A stretch of DNA of 43,999 nt from an uncultured bacterium (GTDB lineage Bacteria > Bacteroidota > Bacteroidia > Bacteroidales > Bacteroidaceae): the NCBI GenBank assembly GCA_905215555.1, contig CAJMQU010000037.1:1-43999 (forward strand). The letters run 5' to 3'. The notes beneath the pieces are model-generated. The model searched no databases. It was given only the letters and a program-made list of their open reading frames with translations, and was not told the origin of the DNA. Shown here one piece after another: positions 1 to 7,033 of the stretch (the stretch's first letter is position 1; the number at the start of each line of letters is the position of its first letter). The translations under genes were made by a program, and so were the position numbers.

Positions 1-54
1 TTGTCCAAATTAGTGCGTGAAGTCGATAAATGCATCGCTTTGTTGAATGAATAA
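1..54 (+). CDS. 3' end of a small protein gene upstream of zapA (partial)
   Basis: Frame 1 is open from the window edge and gives 17 residues ending LVREVDKCIALLNE before a TAA at 52-54. The stop lies 8 bases before the zapA start, so the two genes are almost certainly cotranscribed. In Bacteroidales the gene just upstream of zapA is usually a short coiled-coil protein of unknown or division-related role, and this tail would fit it. The rest of the gene is outside the window, so the product cannot be named from sequence. Confidence 0.6.
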   Translation: MSKLVREVDKCIALLNE

Positions 55-62
55 CAAGATGT

Positions 63-353
63 ATGAACGATAAGATAAAGATAAACCTACAGATGGCAGG
101 CTCCACCTATCCTCTCACCATATTGCGTGAAGAGGAAGAAATGGTGAGAGAAGCCGCTAAACAGGTGGATATACGGCTCAATGCGTATCGAGAACATTAT
201 CAGAATGTGACTCCTGAAAAGATTATAGCCATGGTGGCCTATCAATTTGCCTTGGAGAACCTGAAAATGAAAAACCGAAACGATACTCGTCCGTATGCCG
301 AAAAAATAGAAGAACTGACAGATGTGTTGGAAACATACTTCAAAGGGCTGTAA
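63..353 (+). CDS. zapA: Cell division protein ZapA
   Basis: The 96-residue product matches the ZapA family in length and layout. A short N-terminal beta region (KIKINLQMAGSTYPLTI) is followed by a long, charged helical C-terminal half that forms the dimer/tetramer coiled coil in this family. ZapA binds FtsZ in the cytoplasm and promotes bundling of protofilaments at the division ring. The N-terminal block, with YPL followed by a cluster of glutamates (REEEEMVREAA), is typical of Bacteroidetes ZapA. The ATG at 63 lies 8 bases after the stop of the preceding short gene. Downstream is a strong hairpin (409-461) and then rny. In E. coli the zapA gene is likewise followed by a small RNA gene (ssrS), which is a reason to look at that hairpin closely. 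Confidence 0.9.
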   Translation: MNDKIKINLQMAGSTYPLTILREEEEMVREAAKQVDIRLNAYREHYQNVTPEKIIAMVAYQFALENLKMKNRNDTRPYAEKIEELTDVLETYFKGL

Positions 354-408
354 ACGTCCGGAAGCCTTTTCAGAAGCATCTGAGCCAGCAAAAGATTAAG
401 AAAAACCG

Positions 409-470
409 CGCACTGTGTAAAAGTGACCTCCAGAGAATGGGGGCGACTTTTCTACAGTGCGTTTTTATTT
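409..470 (+). ncRNA. Strong hairpin with T-tract between zapA and rny: terminator or small-RNA 3' end
   Basis: CGCACTGT at 409-416 pairs perfectly with ACAGTGCG at 454-461. After a 2x2 internal loop, AAAAGT at 419-424 pairs with ACTTTT at 446-451. CCTCC at 427-431 then pairs with GGGGG at 439-443 around a 7-base loop. A TTTTT run follows at 462-466, and an AAAAA run at 401-405 can extend the stem. This is a long stem with internal loops, more elaborate than a plain terminator. It could be the zapA terminator, a processed leader of rny, or the 3' part of a 6S-like RNA, the last suggested only by the zapA-ssrS order of E. coli. I see no clear TAnnTTTG box in 354-400 for a separate promoter. Confidence 0.5.
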
Positions 471-491
471 ATATATAAAAAACAAATTGAA

Positions 492-1955
492 ATGACAGTA
501 ACAATACTAGTATCCATTGCCTGTTTCATTATCGGTGGATTTTTGTCGTACATGTTCTTCAAGCATGGCTTGAAGTCCAAATATGACAATATCCTGAAAG
601 AAGCCGAGACTGAAGCGGAAGTGATTAAAAAGAATAAGCTGCTTGAAGTGAAGGAAAAGTTCCTGAACAAGAAAGCAGACTTGGAGAAAGAAGTAGCAAT
701 CCGCAACCAAAAAATTCAGCAAGCGGAAAACAAGTTGAAACAACGTGAATTGGTGCTGAACCAACGCCAGGAAGAAATACAACGCAAGAAAGCAGAAGCC
801 GAAGCGGTGAAGGAAAACCTGGAAGCACAGTTAGTGATTATCGATAAGAAGAAAGAAGAACTGGACAAACTGCAACAGCAGGAAATCGAGAAACTGGAAA
901 CCATTTCCGGACTTTCTGCCGAAGAAGCCAAAGAGCGCATGATAGAGTCTTTGAAAGAAGAAGCTAAAACGCAGGCACAGTCCTACATCAACGATATCAT
1001 GGACGATGCCAAGCTGACTGCAAGCAAGGAAGCCAAACGCATCGTGATACAGTCCATCCAGCGTGTGGCTACAGAAACGGCCATCGAGAACTCAGTTACC
1101 GTATTCCATATAGAATCGGACGAAATCAAAGGACGCATCATCGGCCGCGAAGGTCGCAATATCCGTGCGCTGGAAGCAGCTACGGGTGTGGAAATCGTTG
1201 TAGATGATACTCCGGAAGCTATTGTTTTGTCAGCTTTCGACCCGGTTCGCCGCGAAATTGCCCGTCTGGCTTTGCACCAGCTGGTAACTGACGGACGTAT
1301 CCACCCGGCTCGCATCGAAGAAGTAGTGTCCAAAGTGCGCAAGCAAGTGGAAGAAGAAATCATCGAAACCGGTAAACGTACCACGATTGACCTCGGCATC
1401 CATGGTTTGCATCCCGAACTGATCCGTATTATCGGTAAAATGAAATACCGTTCCTCTTATGGTCAGAACCTGTTGCAACATGCCCGCGAAACAGCCAATC
1501 TCTGTGCAGTGCCCGATGAAGAACCGGAATTGCCGCACGCACTCTACGGTATGAAACTGGCTGAAAAGTTCAAAGAAAAACCGGACATCTGCAACGCCAT
1601 CGGCGCTCACCACGACGAAGTGGAGATGACAAGCCTTCTGGCACCTATCGTACAAGTATGTGATGCCATCTCAGGTGCACGTCCGGGAGCACGCCGTGAA
1701 ATCGTTGAGGCTTACATCAAGCGTCTGAATGATCTGGAACAGTTGGCAATGTCTTATCCGGGTGTGACGAAGACATACGCTATCCAGGCAGGGCGTGAAT
1801 TGCGCGTAATCGTTGGCGCCGACAAGATTGACGACAAGCAGACTGAGAACCTTTCCGGTGAAATTGCGAAGAAGATACAGGATGAGATGACGTATCCGGG
1901 ACAGGTAAAGATCACGGTAATCCGTGAAACACGTGCTGTAAGCTATGCGAAATAG
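492..1955 (+). CDS. rny: Ribonuclease Y with internal in-frame loss of the HD motif
   Basis: RNase Y is a membrane-anchored endoribonuclease that starts mRNA decay. Seen here: an N-terminal membrane helix (about residues 2-24), a long Lys/Glu/Gln-rich coiled coil (about 25-175), a KH RNA-binding domain with its GREG loop at 218-221, and an HD-family domain ending in the highly conserved IRETRAVSYAK. The start is set at the ATG at 492, because the helix begins directly after it; the in-frame ATG-less extension back to 423 would read through the hairpin at 409-461. The product is 487 residues. The family pattern after QNLLQHARETANLCA continues with about 24 residues including LLHDIGK, but here V340 is followed directly by PDEEPELPHALYG. 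The HD dipeptide that binds the catalytic metal is therefore absent, while H330, HHD at 373-375 and the C-terminal part remain. The frame is kept, so the protein is probably made but may not cleave RNA. Confidence 0.93.
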   Translation: MTVTILVSIACFIIGGFLSYMFFKHGLKSKYDNILKEAETEAEVIKKNKLLEVKEKFLNKKADLEKEVAIRNQKIQQAENKLKQRELVLNQRQEEIQRKKAEAEAVKENLEAQLVIIDKKKEELDKLQQQEIEKLETISGLSAEEAKERMIESLKEEAKTQAQSYINDIMDDAKLTASKEAKRIVIQSIQRVATETAIENSVTVFHIESDEIKGRIIGREGRNIRALEAATGVEIVVDDTPEAIVLSAFDPVRREIARLALHQLVTDGRIHPARIEEVVSKVRKQVEEEIIETGKRTTIDLGIHGLHPELIRIIGKMKYRSSYGQNLLQHARETANLCAVPDEEPELPHALYGMKLAEKFKEKPDICNAIGAHHDEVEMTSLLAPIVQVCDAISGARPGARREIVEAYIKRLNDLEQLAMSYPGVTKTYAIQAGRELRVIVGADKIDDKQTENLSGEIAKKIQDEMTYPGQVKITVIRETRAVSYAK

Positions 1956-1981
1956 ATTGTGAATTTGAAATAAAGGATAAA

Positions 1982-2009
1982 AGGCGGAGAATTGATCTCC
2001 GCCTTTTTC
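1982..2009 (+). terminator. Rho-independent terminator after rny
   Basis: AGGCGGAGA at 1982-1990 pairs perfectly with TCTCCGCCT at 1996-2004 around a 5-base loop, followed directly by a T-rich run. It starts 26 bases after the rny stop and closes the zapA-rny unit. Confidence 0.85.
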
Positions 2010-2050
2010 ATTTTCACCGCAGAGGGACGCAAAGTTCACAAAGTTTTTAA

Positions 2051-2058
2051 TACTTTTG
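2051..2058 (+). promoter_or_regulatory. Bacteroides-type -7 box, probable cutC promoter
   Basis: TACTTTTG fits the TAnnTTTG consensus of the Bacteroides primary sigma factor. It lies 40 bases after the rny terminator and about 95 bases before the cutC ATG, giving a leader of roughly 90 bases. No convincing -33 TTTG is seen at the usual distance. Confidence 0.5.
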
Positions 2059-2153
2059 TAAAGGCTATCTGTTATTCTGAACGTGACGTAATTAACAGGC
2101 AGACATCATTCTTATTTCTCGCATTATGTCTTATTTCTTTCAACATAAAAATT

Positions 2154-2906
2154 ATGGAGCAACATCTATTTGAAGTTTGTGCTAATTCCGTAGAGAGCTG
2201 CCTTGCCGCACAGTCAGGCGGAGCAGATCGGGTGGAATTGTGTGCCGGAATACCGGAAGGAGGCACTACCCCTTCTTACGGAGACATTGCCATTGCACGC
2301 GAAGTATTAAACAACACTCTGCTACACGTCATTATCCGCCCTCGTGGCGGAGACTTTCTGTATTCTCCCATCGAACAGCGCATCATGCTAAAGGATATAG
2401 ATAACGCCCGCCAATTGGGAGCAGACGGAGTTGTATTCGGTTGCCTTACTGCAAAAGGAGATATTGATTTGCCATTAATGCAACAACTAATGGAAGCCTC
2501 ACAAGGCATGTCTGTCACTTTCCATCGTGCCTTTGATGTATGCCGTAATCCGCAGGAAGCATTGGAACAGATTATAGAATTAGGATGCAGCCGTATCCTG
2601 ACCTCCGGACAGCAAGCTACGGCAGAACAAGGCATCCCTTTACTGAAAAAATTGCAGCAACAGGCAGCAGGACGCATCACCCTACTGGCCGGATGTGGAG
2701 TGAACGAAAACAACATCGCCCGTATTGCCGCCGAAACAGGCATCCGCGAATATCACTTCTCAGCAAGAGAGAACATAAAAAGCGGCATGTTACACCACAA
2801 TGAACAAATATCCATGGGAGGAACGATACATATAGAAGAGTATTGCCACCCCATCACCACCTCAAAACGGGTTAAGAAAACCATTGAAGCACTCACGCAC
2901 CAATGA
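2154..2906 (+). CDS. cutC: CutC family protein (copper homeostasis protein CutC)
   Basis: The 250-residue product matches the CutC family over its whole length. The N-terminal FEVCANSVESCLAAQSGGADRVELCA, the block VIIRPRGGDF, the GADGVVFG strand and the TFHRAFDVC segment are all hallmarks of this TIM-barrel family. The ATG at 2154 gives the standard CutC N terminus MEQHLFEVC. The reading frame stays open upstream, but that part shows no family similarity and crosses the -7 box at 2051. CutC was linked to copper tolerance in E. coli, but its biochemical role is unsettled, so a copper function in this organism is only a family label. It lies alone between terminators and is a single-gene transcript. 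Confidence 0.9.
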   Translation: MEQHLFEVCANSVESCLAAQSGGADRVELCAGIPEGGTTPSYGDIAIAREVLNNTLLHVIIRPRGGDFLYSPIEQRIMLKDIDNARQLGADGVVFGCLTAKGDIDLPLMQQLMEASQGMSVTFHRAFDVCRNPQEALEQIIELGCSRILTSGQQATAEQGIPLLKKLQQQAAGRITLLAGCGVNENNIARIAAETGIREYHFSARENIKSGMLHHNEQISMGGTIHIEEYCHPITTSKRVKKTIEALTHQ

Positions 2907-3067
2907 ATCTAAACAAGAAAATATAGAAACCGTAAGTGCTATTATCCTGACTGCTCTTTTATGCACTTCATTCATGCACGCATAAAGGCACTGAATAGAT
3001 CCGCCAGAATTTATCGCCCCTATTGTTCTAAAGGCAGAGGAAACAACCTGCCTGCTGCAAAAATGGA

Positions 3068-3089
3068 AGAGGCTTACAAATAAGCCTCT
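3068..3089. terminator. Hairpin between convergent cutC and transglutaminase gene
   Basis: AGAGGCTTA at 3068-3076 pairs perfectly with TAAGCCTCT at 3081-3089 around a 4-base loop. On the - strand it is followed within a few bases by a TTTTT run, so it best serves the - strand gene ending at 3122. Both flanking genes point towards it. The rest of the gap 2907-3121 shows no gene. Confidence 0.65.
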
Positions 3090-3121
3090 CCTACTCCATC
3101 ATTTCTTTCCTTACACTTATA

Positions 3122-5815
3122 TTATAGTCCTTTCACTGTTTTCATCAACTGCTCACCCAATCCGATGGTGTATCCTTGCGAAACAAACACCACGCGGTTG
3201 AAGGTATCAGCAATGATAAAGACGGGCAGACTATTCTTATTCTTTAATTTCATGGCTTCGGCTATCTGCCCCACAATGCCGTCCGTATCTATACCATATA
3301 TTATTGTGGAAGGCATACCGGAGAATGATTCTTTTGCAAACTTTCCGGCCTGAGCCTCATCAGGGAAAAGCAACACCATCTTTCGTCCCCATTTCTCCAG
3401 ATCGGCCTTGTATGCAGCGATGTCTCGCAAGGCATGGTTGGTAGGTTCCTGATTGACACCTAATATACCGACCACAAAATAGCCACGTCCGCAAGCCTGC
3501 AAAAGACTCTGCTTGGCAGAAGATGTTCCTTTATCCGCTATCGGAGTGAAAAGAGACTCGGAATTGAAGTTTCCGATGACTTGCACTTCATCTTTGCTTT
3601 CTCGCATCACCAAGTCTATTTTCATTGTCTTTTGCGGTTCGATGCTAAAGAAAGTGACATTGGAGAGCACTGCACCGCTGGCCAGACGTGTACCGGTGAC
3701 CAATACATAGTTCCCGGCATCCAGCGCTGTCCCTCCCTTCAACAGATTGCTCCATGTGGTACCGCTCCCCATATCTGCATCGCCTTCGTCATAAGTGAGC
3801 AACTGTAAACGTCCCTGCGGAGTGATTTTGGAAATAGTGAAATGAGAATAATATTTCGGATTATCCAATGACTTGATGGGGCTATATCCGGCAACGAGCT
3901 TCCCTCTCAAGGCAATGGTCTCCTCCATGAATACAAGTTCTTCAGGATTACAGTCAAAATTCACATCTACCGCACCTTCATCCGTAATCAGCTGTACTTT
4001 ACCAGTCACTTCATCAATACGTGCAGGCATCCCCATGCTGCGAGCCATAGCCACAAAGAAAATATCCCGACTATGAGCATCCGCCACACGTGCGTTCCAA
4101 ACACCTGCAGGTGAGATGGCAGGACCGCCCAAATTGCAATCCTTCTCCACGCGGATATTCTCAGCTACCCATGCAATCAGTTTGGCAGGTTCTGCCAGAT
4201 AAATCTGCTCTGTTTCCTGAGAAATCACTTTGTCAAAGAAGGTTTTGTATGGGGTCAGCATCTCATTGCTTATGCGCGGATTGCGTACATATTTTCGGAA
4301 GTTCACAGCACTTGTGCGTACATGAGACAGCATGTTTTCTATCAATACTTCCAGACTAACATCACGGAGGTCCTTTGCTGAAATCTGTTGCAACAGGTCG
4401 ATGCCGCCTTTTCTGGAATCCTCGGAACGCAGACGGGTAATAAAGTCCGCAATCACTTTATGATTGCCACGGGAGGCAACCAAAATCTTCGCCACTACAT
4501 CTGCATCCAGCTTATACTGTTTTGCAAGACGACGTGCTGAATCTTCTGATATGAATGTAGTCACGTAGGCATTGCGGATGGAGTCCTCATACGCCAGACG
4601 CCGATCATTTTCGGCACGCTGTTCGGCAGTAACGGCAGGCAAGTTTGCACTTTCCGTAGGCGGAACGATGTCAAAGTCGATAACACAGTTATCACCGGGA
4701 GTTTTATCCAGCGCCACAGTCAACTCGTTGTCCTTGCCGAAAGAGAGTTTAGCAAAACCGAACTTCCCATCTTTGGATGTCCACACCAGCATGTCTCCTT
4801 TTCCGGCAGTCAGAGAACAAGTACCGTCAGCATCAGTCTGCTTAGTTGCTACCGTGTAAAATTCGGCATAGTTGTAGAGTTTAAATTCTACCTGCGCACC
4901 GGAAACGGGATTTCCTTGTCCATCCGTCACTTTTACTTTGGCCTGTGCTGTAGGCGCATAATTCTCAATCACATTGATTTCCGTATAGTTGGGGGTGACG
5001 GACATCACTTCTTCTTTTCCTTCATAACGGCCGAATACCTTTGTGTGCATCAGCATGCCGCGACTGGCAGGAGCATTGAACCAACCAAGATTCAAAACCG
5101 GTTCCGGCTCACAGGCACCCAAGAAATACCATTTGCCATCCGCCCAGGCCTCCACCCAAGCATGATTATCATCGGTATGCGCCCAACGCGGCGTATAAAC
5201 CTGCCGTGCCGGAATACCTACCGAACGAAGGGCGGCTACCAGAAGCGTAGATTCTTCTCCACAACGACCGTAAGCAGTACGCACAGTTGCCAATGGCGAA
5301 CTGGTACGGGCGTCGGAAGGCATATAGACTGCTTTTTCATGGCACCAATGGTTCACTTCCAGTATAGCATCGTATAGGGAAAGGGACTTCACACGGTCTT
5401 TCAGCTCATCGTAGAACACAACCCGGGCACTGTCCAGATACTCATTGTTCACCCGTGCCGGAAGCACGAAGTGACGGAACAAATCTTCGGGGATAGTCTT
5501 TCCCCAAGGCATTTCCTCCGTCGTGCGCCGGGAAGCGCGGATATTCATCAGATGAAACTGCCCGGGATAGTCCGTAATATCTGCCAACGGCATATATGCA
5601 TAGAGAAATTCCAAAGCTTCCCGTTCATAGGTGGTCAGCGACTCATCATCCAATATGGTAAACAATTCCCCTTGCGATAGCATCGTCTGCTTTTGCTGCA
5701 AGTCCTGTTCCACACGGGAACGGTAGGATTCATCAGTTATGAAATGGGATTTTCCACAGGAAGCAAGCAGGCAAAGCAGCCAGCATATTCCGAAAAGATG
5801 TGTAGCTCGTCTCAT
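3122..5815 (-). CDS. Transglutaminase-like lipoprotein with degenerate second core and thioredoxin-like tail
   Basis: The start is the ATG at 5815. A GTG further up (5845) lies inside a -7 promoter box and is unlikely. The 897-residue product has a lipoprotein signal with lipobox LASC at C20, so it is probably exported and lipid-anchored. A transglutaminase core follows: C185 in GRCGEES, H218 in DDNHAWVEAW, and an acidic residue near 236 in LGACEPEP. A carboxypeptidase-regulatory or Ig-like insert lies around 300-380. A second region near 590-680 (VWNARVADAHSRDIFFVAMARSMGMPAR) resembles another transglutaminase core without the catalytic Cys and His. The last 130 residues look like a thioredoxin-type fold. 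Bacterial proteins of this kind are often proteases or peptide-processing enzymes rather than crosslinkers. Its substrate is unknown and it seems to be transcribed alone. Confidence 0.8.
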   Translation of the reverse strand: MRRATHLFGICWLLCLLASCGKSHFITDESYRSRVEQDLQQKQTMLSQGELFTILDDESLTTYEREALEFLYAYMPLADITDYPGQFHLMNIRASRRTTEEMPWGKTIPEDLFRHFVLPARVNNEYLDSARVVFYDELKDRVKSLSLYDAILEVNHWCHEKAVYMPSDARTSSPLATVRTAYGRCGEESTLLVAALRSVGIPARQVYTPRWAHTDDNHAWVEAWADGKWYFLGACEPEPVLNLGWFNAPASRGMLMHTKVFGRYEGKEEVMSVTPNYTEINVIENYAPTAQAKVKVTDGQGNPVSGAQVEFKLYNYAEFYTVATKQTDADGTCSLTAGKGDMLVWTSKDGKFGFAKLSFGKDNELTVALDKTPGDNCVIDFDIVPPTESANLPAVTAEQRAENDRRLAYEDSIRNAYVTTFISEDSARRLAKQYKLDADVVAKILVASRGNHKVIADFITRLRSEDSRKGGIDLLQQISAKDLRDVSLEVLIENMLSHVRTSAVNFRKYVRNPRISNEMLTPYKTFFDKVISQETEQIYLAEPAKLIAWVAENIRVEKDCNLGGPAISPAGVWNARVADAHSRDIFFVAMARSMGMPARIDEVTGKVQLITDEGAVDVNFDCNPEELVFMEETIALRGKLVAGYSPIKSLDNPKYYSHFTISKITPQGRLQLLTYDEGDADMGSGTTWSNLLKGGTALDAGNYVLVTGTRLASGAVLSNVTFFSIEPQKTMKIDLVMRESKDEVQVIGNFNSESLFTPIADKGTSSAKQSLLQACGRGYFVVGILGVNQEPTNHALRDIAAYKADLEKWGRKMVLLFPDEAQAGKFAKESFSGMPSTIIYGIDTDGIVGQIAEAMKLKNKNSLPVFIIADTFNRVVFVSQGYTIGLGEQLMKTVKGL

Positions 5816-5844
5816 AATACTTATATATATTAAGGTGTGAGCCA

Positions 5845-5852
5845 CAAAGTTA
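5845..5852 (-). promoter_or_regulatory. -7 box of the transglutaminase-like gene
   Basis: TAACTTTG on the - strand matches TAnnTTTG, about 30 bases before the ATG at 5815. It supports that start and excludes the upstream GTG at 5845. Confidence 0.55.
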
Positions 5853-5869
5853 AAGAATTATCCGGAAAA

Positions 5870-6559
5870 TCACCTCAAATTCGCCCAGCATTTCCCATAC
5901 CATAACCAAAACCATAGTATAATACAAAACACCAATACAGCTAATACCGCAATATTCATATCTACATTTTGCATGATATTTATCACAGAGTGGAAACAGG
6001 CACAAGCTATTACTGAATGTGATTTGATGACAATCTCCCCGATTCCCCAAGTACCGAAAAACAGTATTACAAGAAAAATAAAATTACCTGTGGATAATTC
6101 AAAATTAAGATGCCAGACAAACCACAGAATTGTAATAATGGATATCCGATACCATTTACGAAGATTTATCAACTCTGATTGAAGATATCCGCGCCAGCCA
6201 TACTCTTCAAGATAAGCGTATAGCAGACAGGTTATCGTTATCTTAGTATAGATAAATGATGAATTTCCATTCAGCACATCGAGTAAGCAGAACAACAGTA
6301 CCGGGCAGGCAAGACAAATAAGCGACTTTGCAATAGACCTCCCAAAGCTTGAATAAATTTTCTTTCTACCCAAGAGATATACTGCAATTACTCCGCCGAT
6401 AAAAGGTCCGATACCTGTTAATACAGCGTAAAGCAGACCGTCGGAAACAGGAGATAAAAAAGTCGGTTTATAAATGGCAAAATAATAACGGATAACTATA
6501 GCAGTCGCAAAGAAGACTGCAACAGCTATTTTCTTATTGGAATGTATGACGGTATTCAT
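5870..6559 (-). CDS. CPBP family intramembrane metalloprotease
   Basis: This is a 229-residue, very hydrophobic protein with about six to eight predicted membrane segments. It carries the family's motifs in order: EE at 118-119 with R123 (EEYGWRG), H150 in WFVWH, and H190 in CFHS. These glutamates and histidines form the metal site in CPBP (Abi/Rce1-type) proteases, which act on substrates inside the membrane. Bacterial members have been tied to bacteriocin immunity, prenyl-protein-type processing or regulation, and nothing here decides between these. It starts 26 bases after the DUF2141 gene on the same strand and is probably the last gene of the LytTR-TonB-DUF2141 unit. Confidence 0.85.
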   Translation of the reverse strand: MNTVIHSNKKIAVAVFFATAIVIRYYFAIYKPTFLSPVSDGLLYAVLTGIGPFIGGVIAVYLLGRKKIYSSFGRSIAKSLICLACPVLLFCLLDVLNGNSSFIYTKITITCLLYAYLEEYGWRGYLQSELINLRKWYRISIITILWFVWHLNFELSTGNFIFLVILFFGTWGIGEIVIKSHSVIACACFHSVINIMQNVDMNIAVLAVLVFCIILWFWLWYGKCWANLR

Positions 6560-6585
6560 AATCGTTTTTTTCAGTTAGAAGACAA

Positions 6586-7005
6586 TCACTTTAAATTTAC
6601 CACTAAAGTAGTGTCTGCGGAAAACGTGAAACTACATTTCTCGTAAGACGGGGGACCCATGACCCCTTCGGCATCGTTACTGAAACCAAATTTCTCGGTG
6701 GGAATGCCGAACGTAGCGGTATCCAGTTTGCCGTTCCCGTTCTCATCCTGATACATGGAGAAAGCATAGGTGCCTGTGGGAAGGCCCTTACAGGGAACGG
6801 ACATCACCTTATCCTTTACCTCGACCACAAACCCAGCAAGCGGTTTCTTCATGAATGTTTCCGGAGAATTGTAAATAGCAACATAAAGTTTCCCGGTTAC
6901 TTTTTCGATACCACGCACTTCCAGAGTAAGATTCTGTGCTGACAGACTTTGAGCAACAAATGCCAAAACGCAAACGAAACTAATAATAAATGCTTTCATG
7001 TTCAT
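6586..7005 (-). CDS. DUF2141 domain-containing exported protein
   Basis: The product is 139 residues with a Sec signal peptide cleaved near SLSAQN. The mature part fits DUF2141, a small beta-sandwich family: LTLEVRGIEKVTGKLYVAIYNSPETFMKKP, then GTYAFSMYQDENGNGKLDTATFGIPTEKFGFSND. The DENGNGKLD stretch resembles a calcium-binding loop. An alternative ATG two codons in (6999) would serve equally well. The gene lies 28 bases downstream of the TonB-dependent receptor. DUF2141 genes commonly sit next to such receptors, which suggests a periplasmic helper role, but the function is unknown. Confidence 0.8.
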   Translation of the reverse strand: MNMKAFIISFVCVLAFVAQSLSAQNLTLEVRGIEKVTGKLYVAIYNSPETFMKKPLAGFVVEVKDKVMSVPCKGLPTGTYAFSMYQDENGNGKLDTATFGIPTEKFGFSNDAEGVMGPPSYEKCSFTFSADTTLVVNLK

Positions 7006-7033
7006 TGTTTTTTAAAGAGTTAATTTATTGAAT

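Noticed and set aside
360..400. Resemblance of GTCCGGAAG near 358-366 to the conserved loop of SRP RNA
   Set aside because: The full conserved core (AGGTCCGGAAGGAAGCAG) is not present and no matching helix forms around it.
423..491. Upstream extension of rny to 423
   Set aside because: The extension is translated from the RNA hairpin at 409-461 and its T-run, and shows no family similarity. The ATG at 492 gives the normal N terminus.
1480..1540. A frameshift in rny
   Set aside because: The frame is continuous and the family sequence resumes in register directly after the missing block. The change is an in-frame loss, not a frameshift.
1992..2153. Longer CutC start at 1992
   Set aside because: The added 54 residues cross the rny terminator and the -7 box, and do not resemble CutC.
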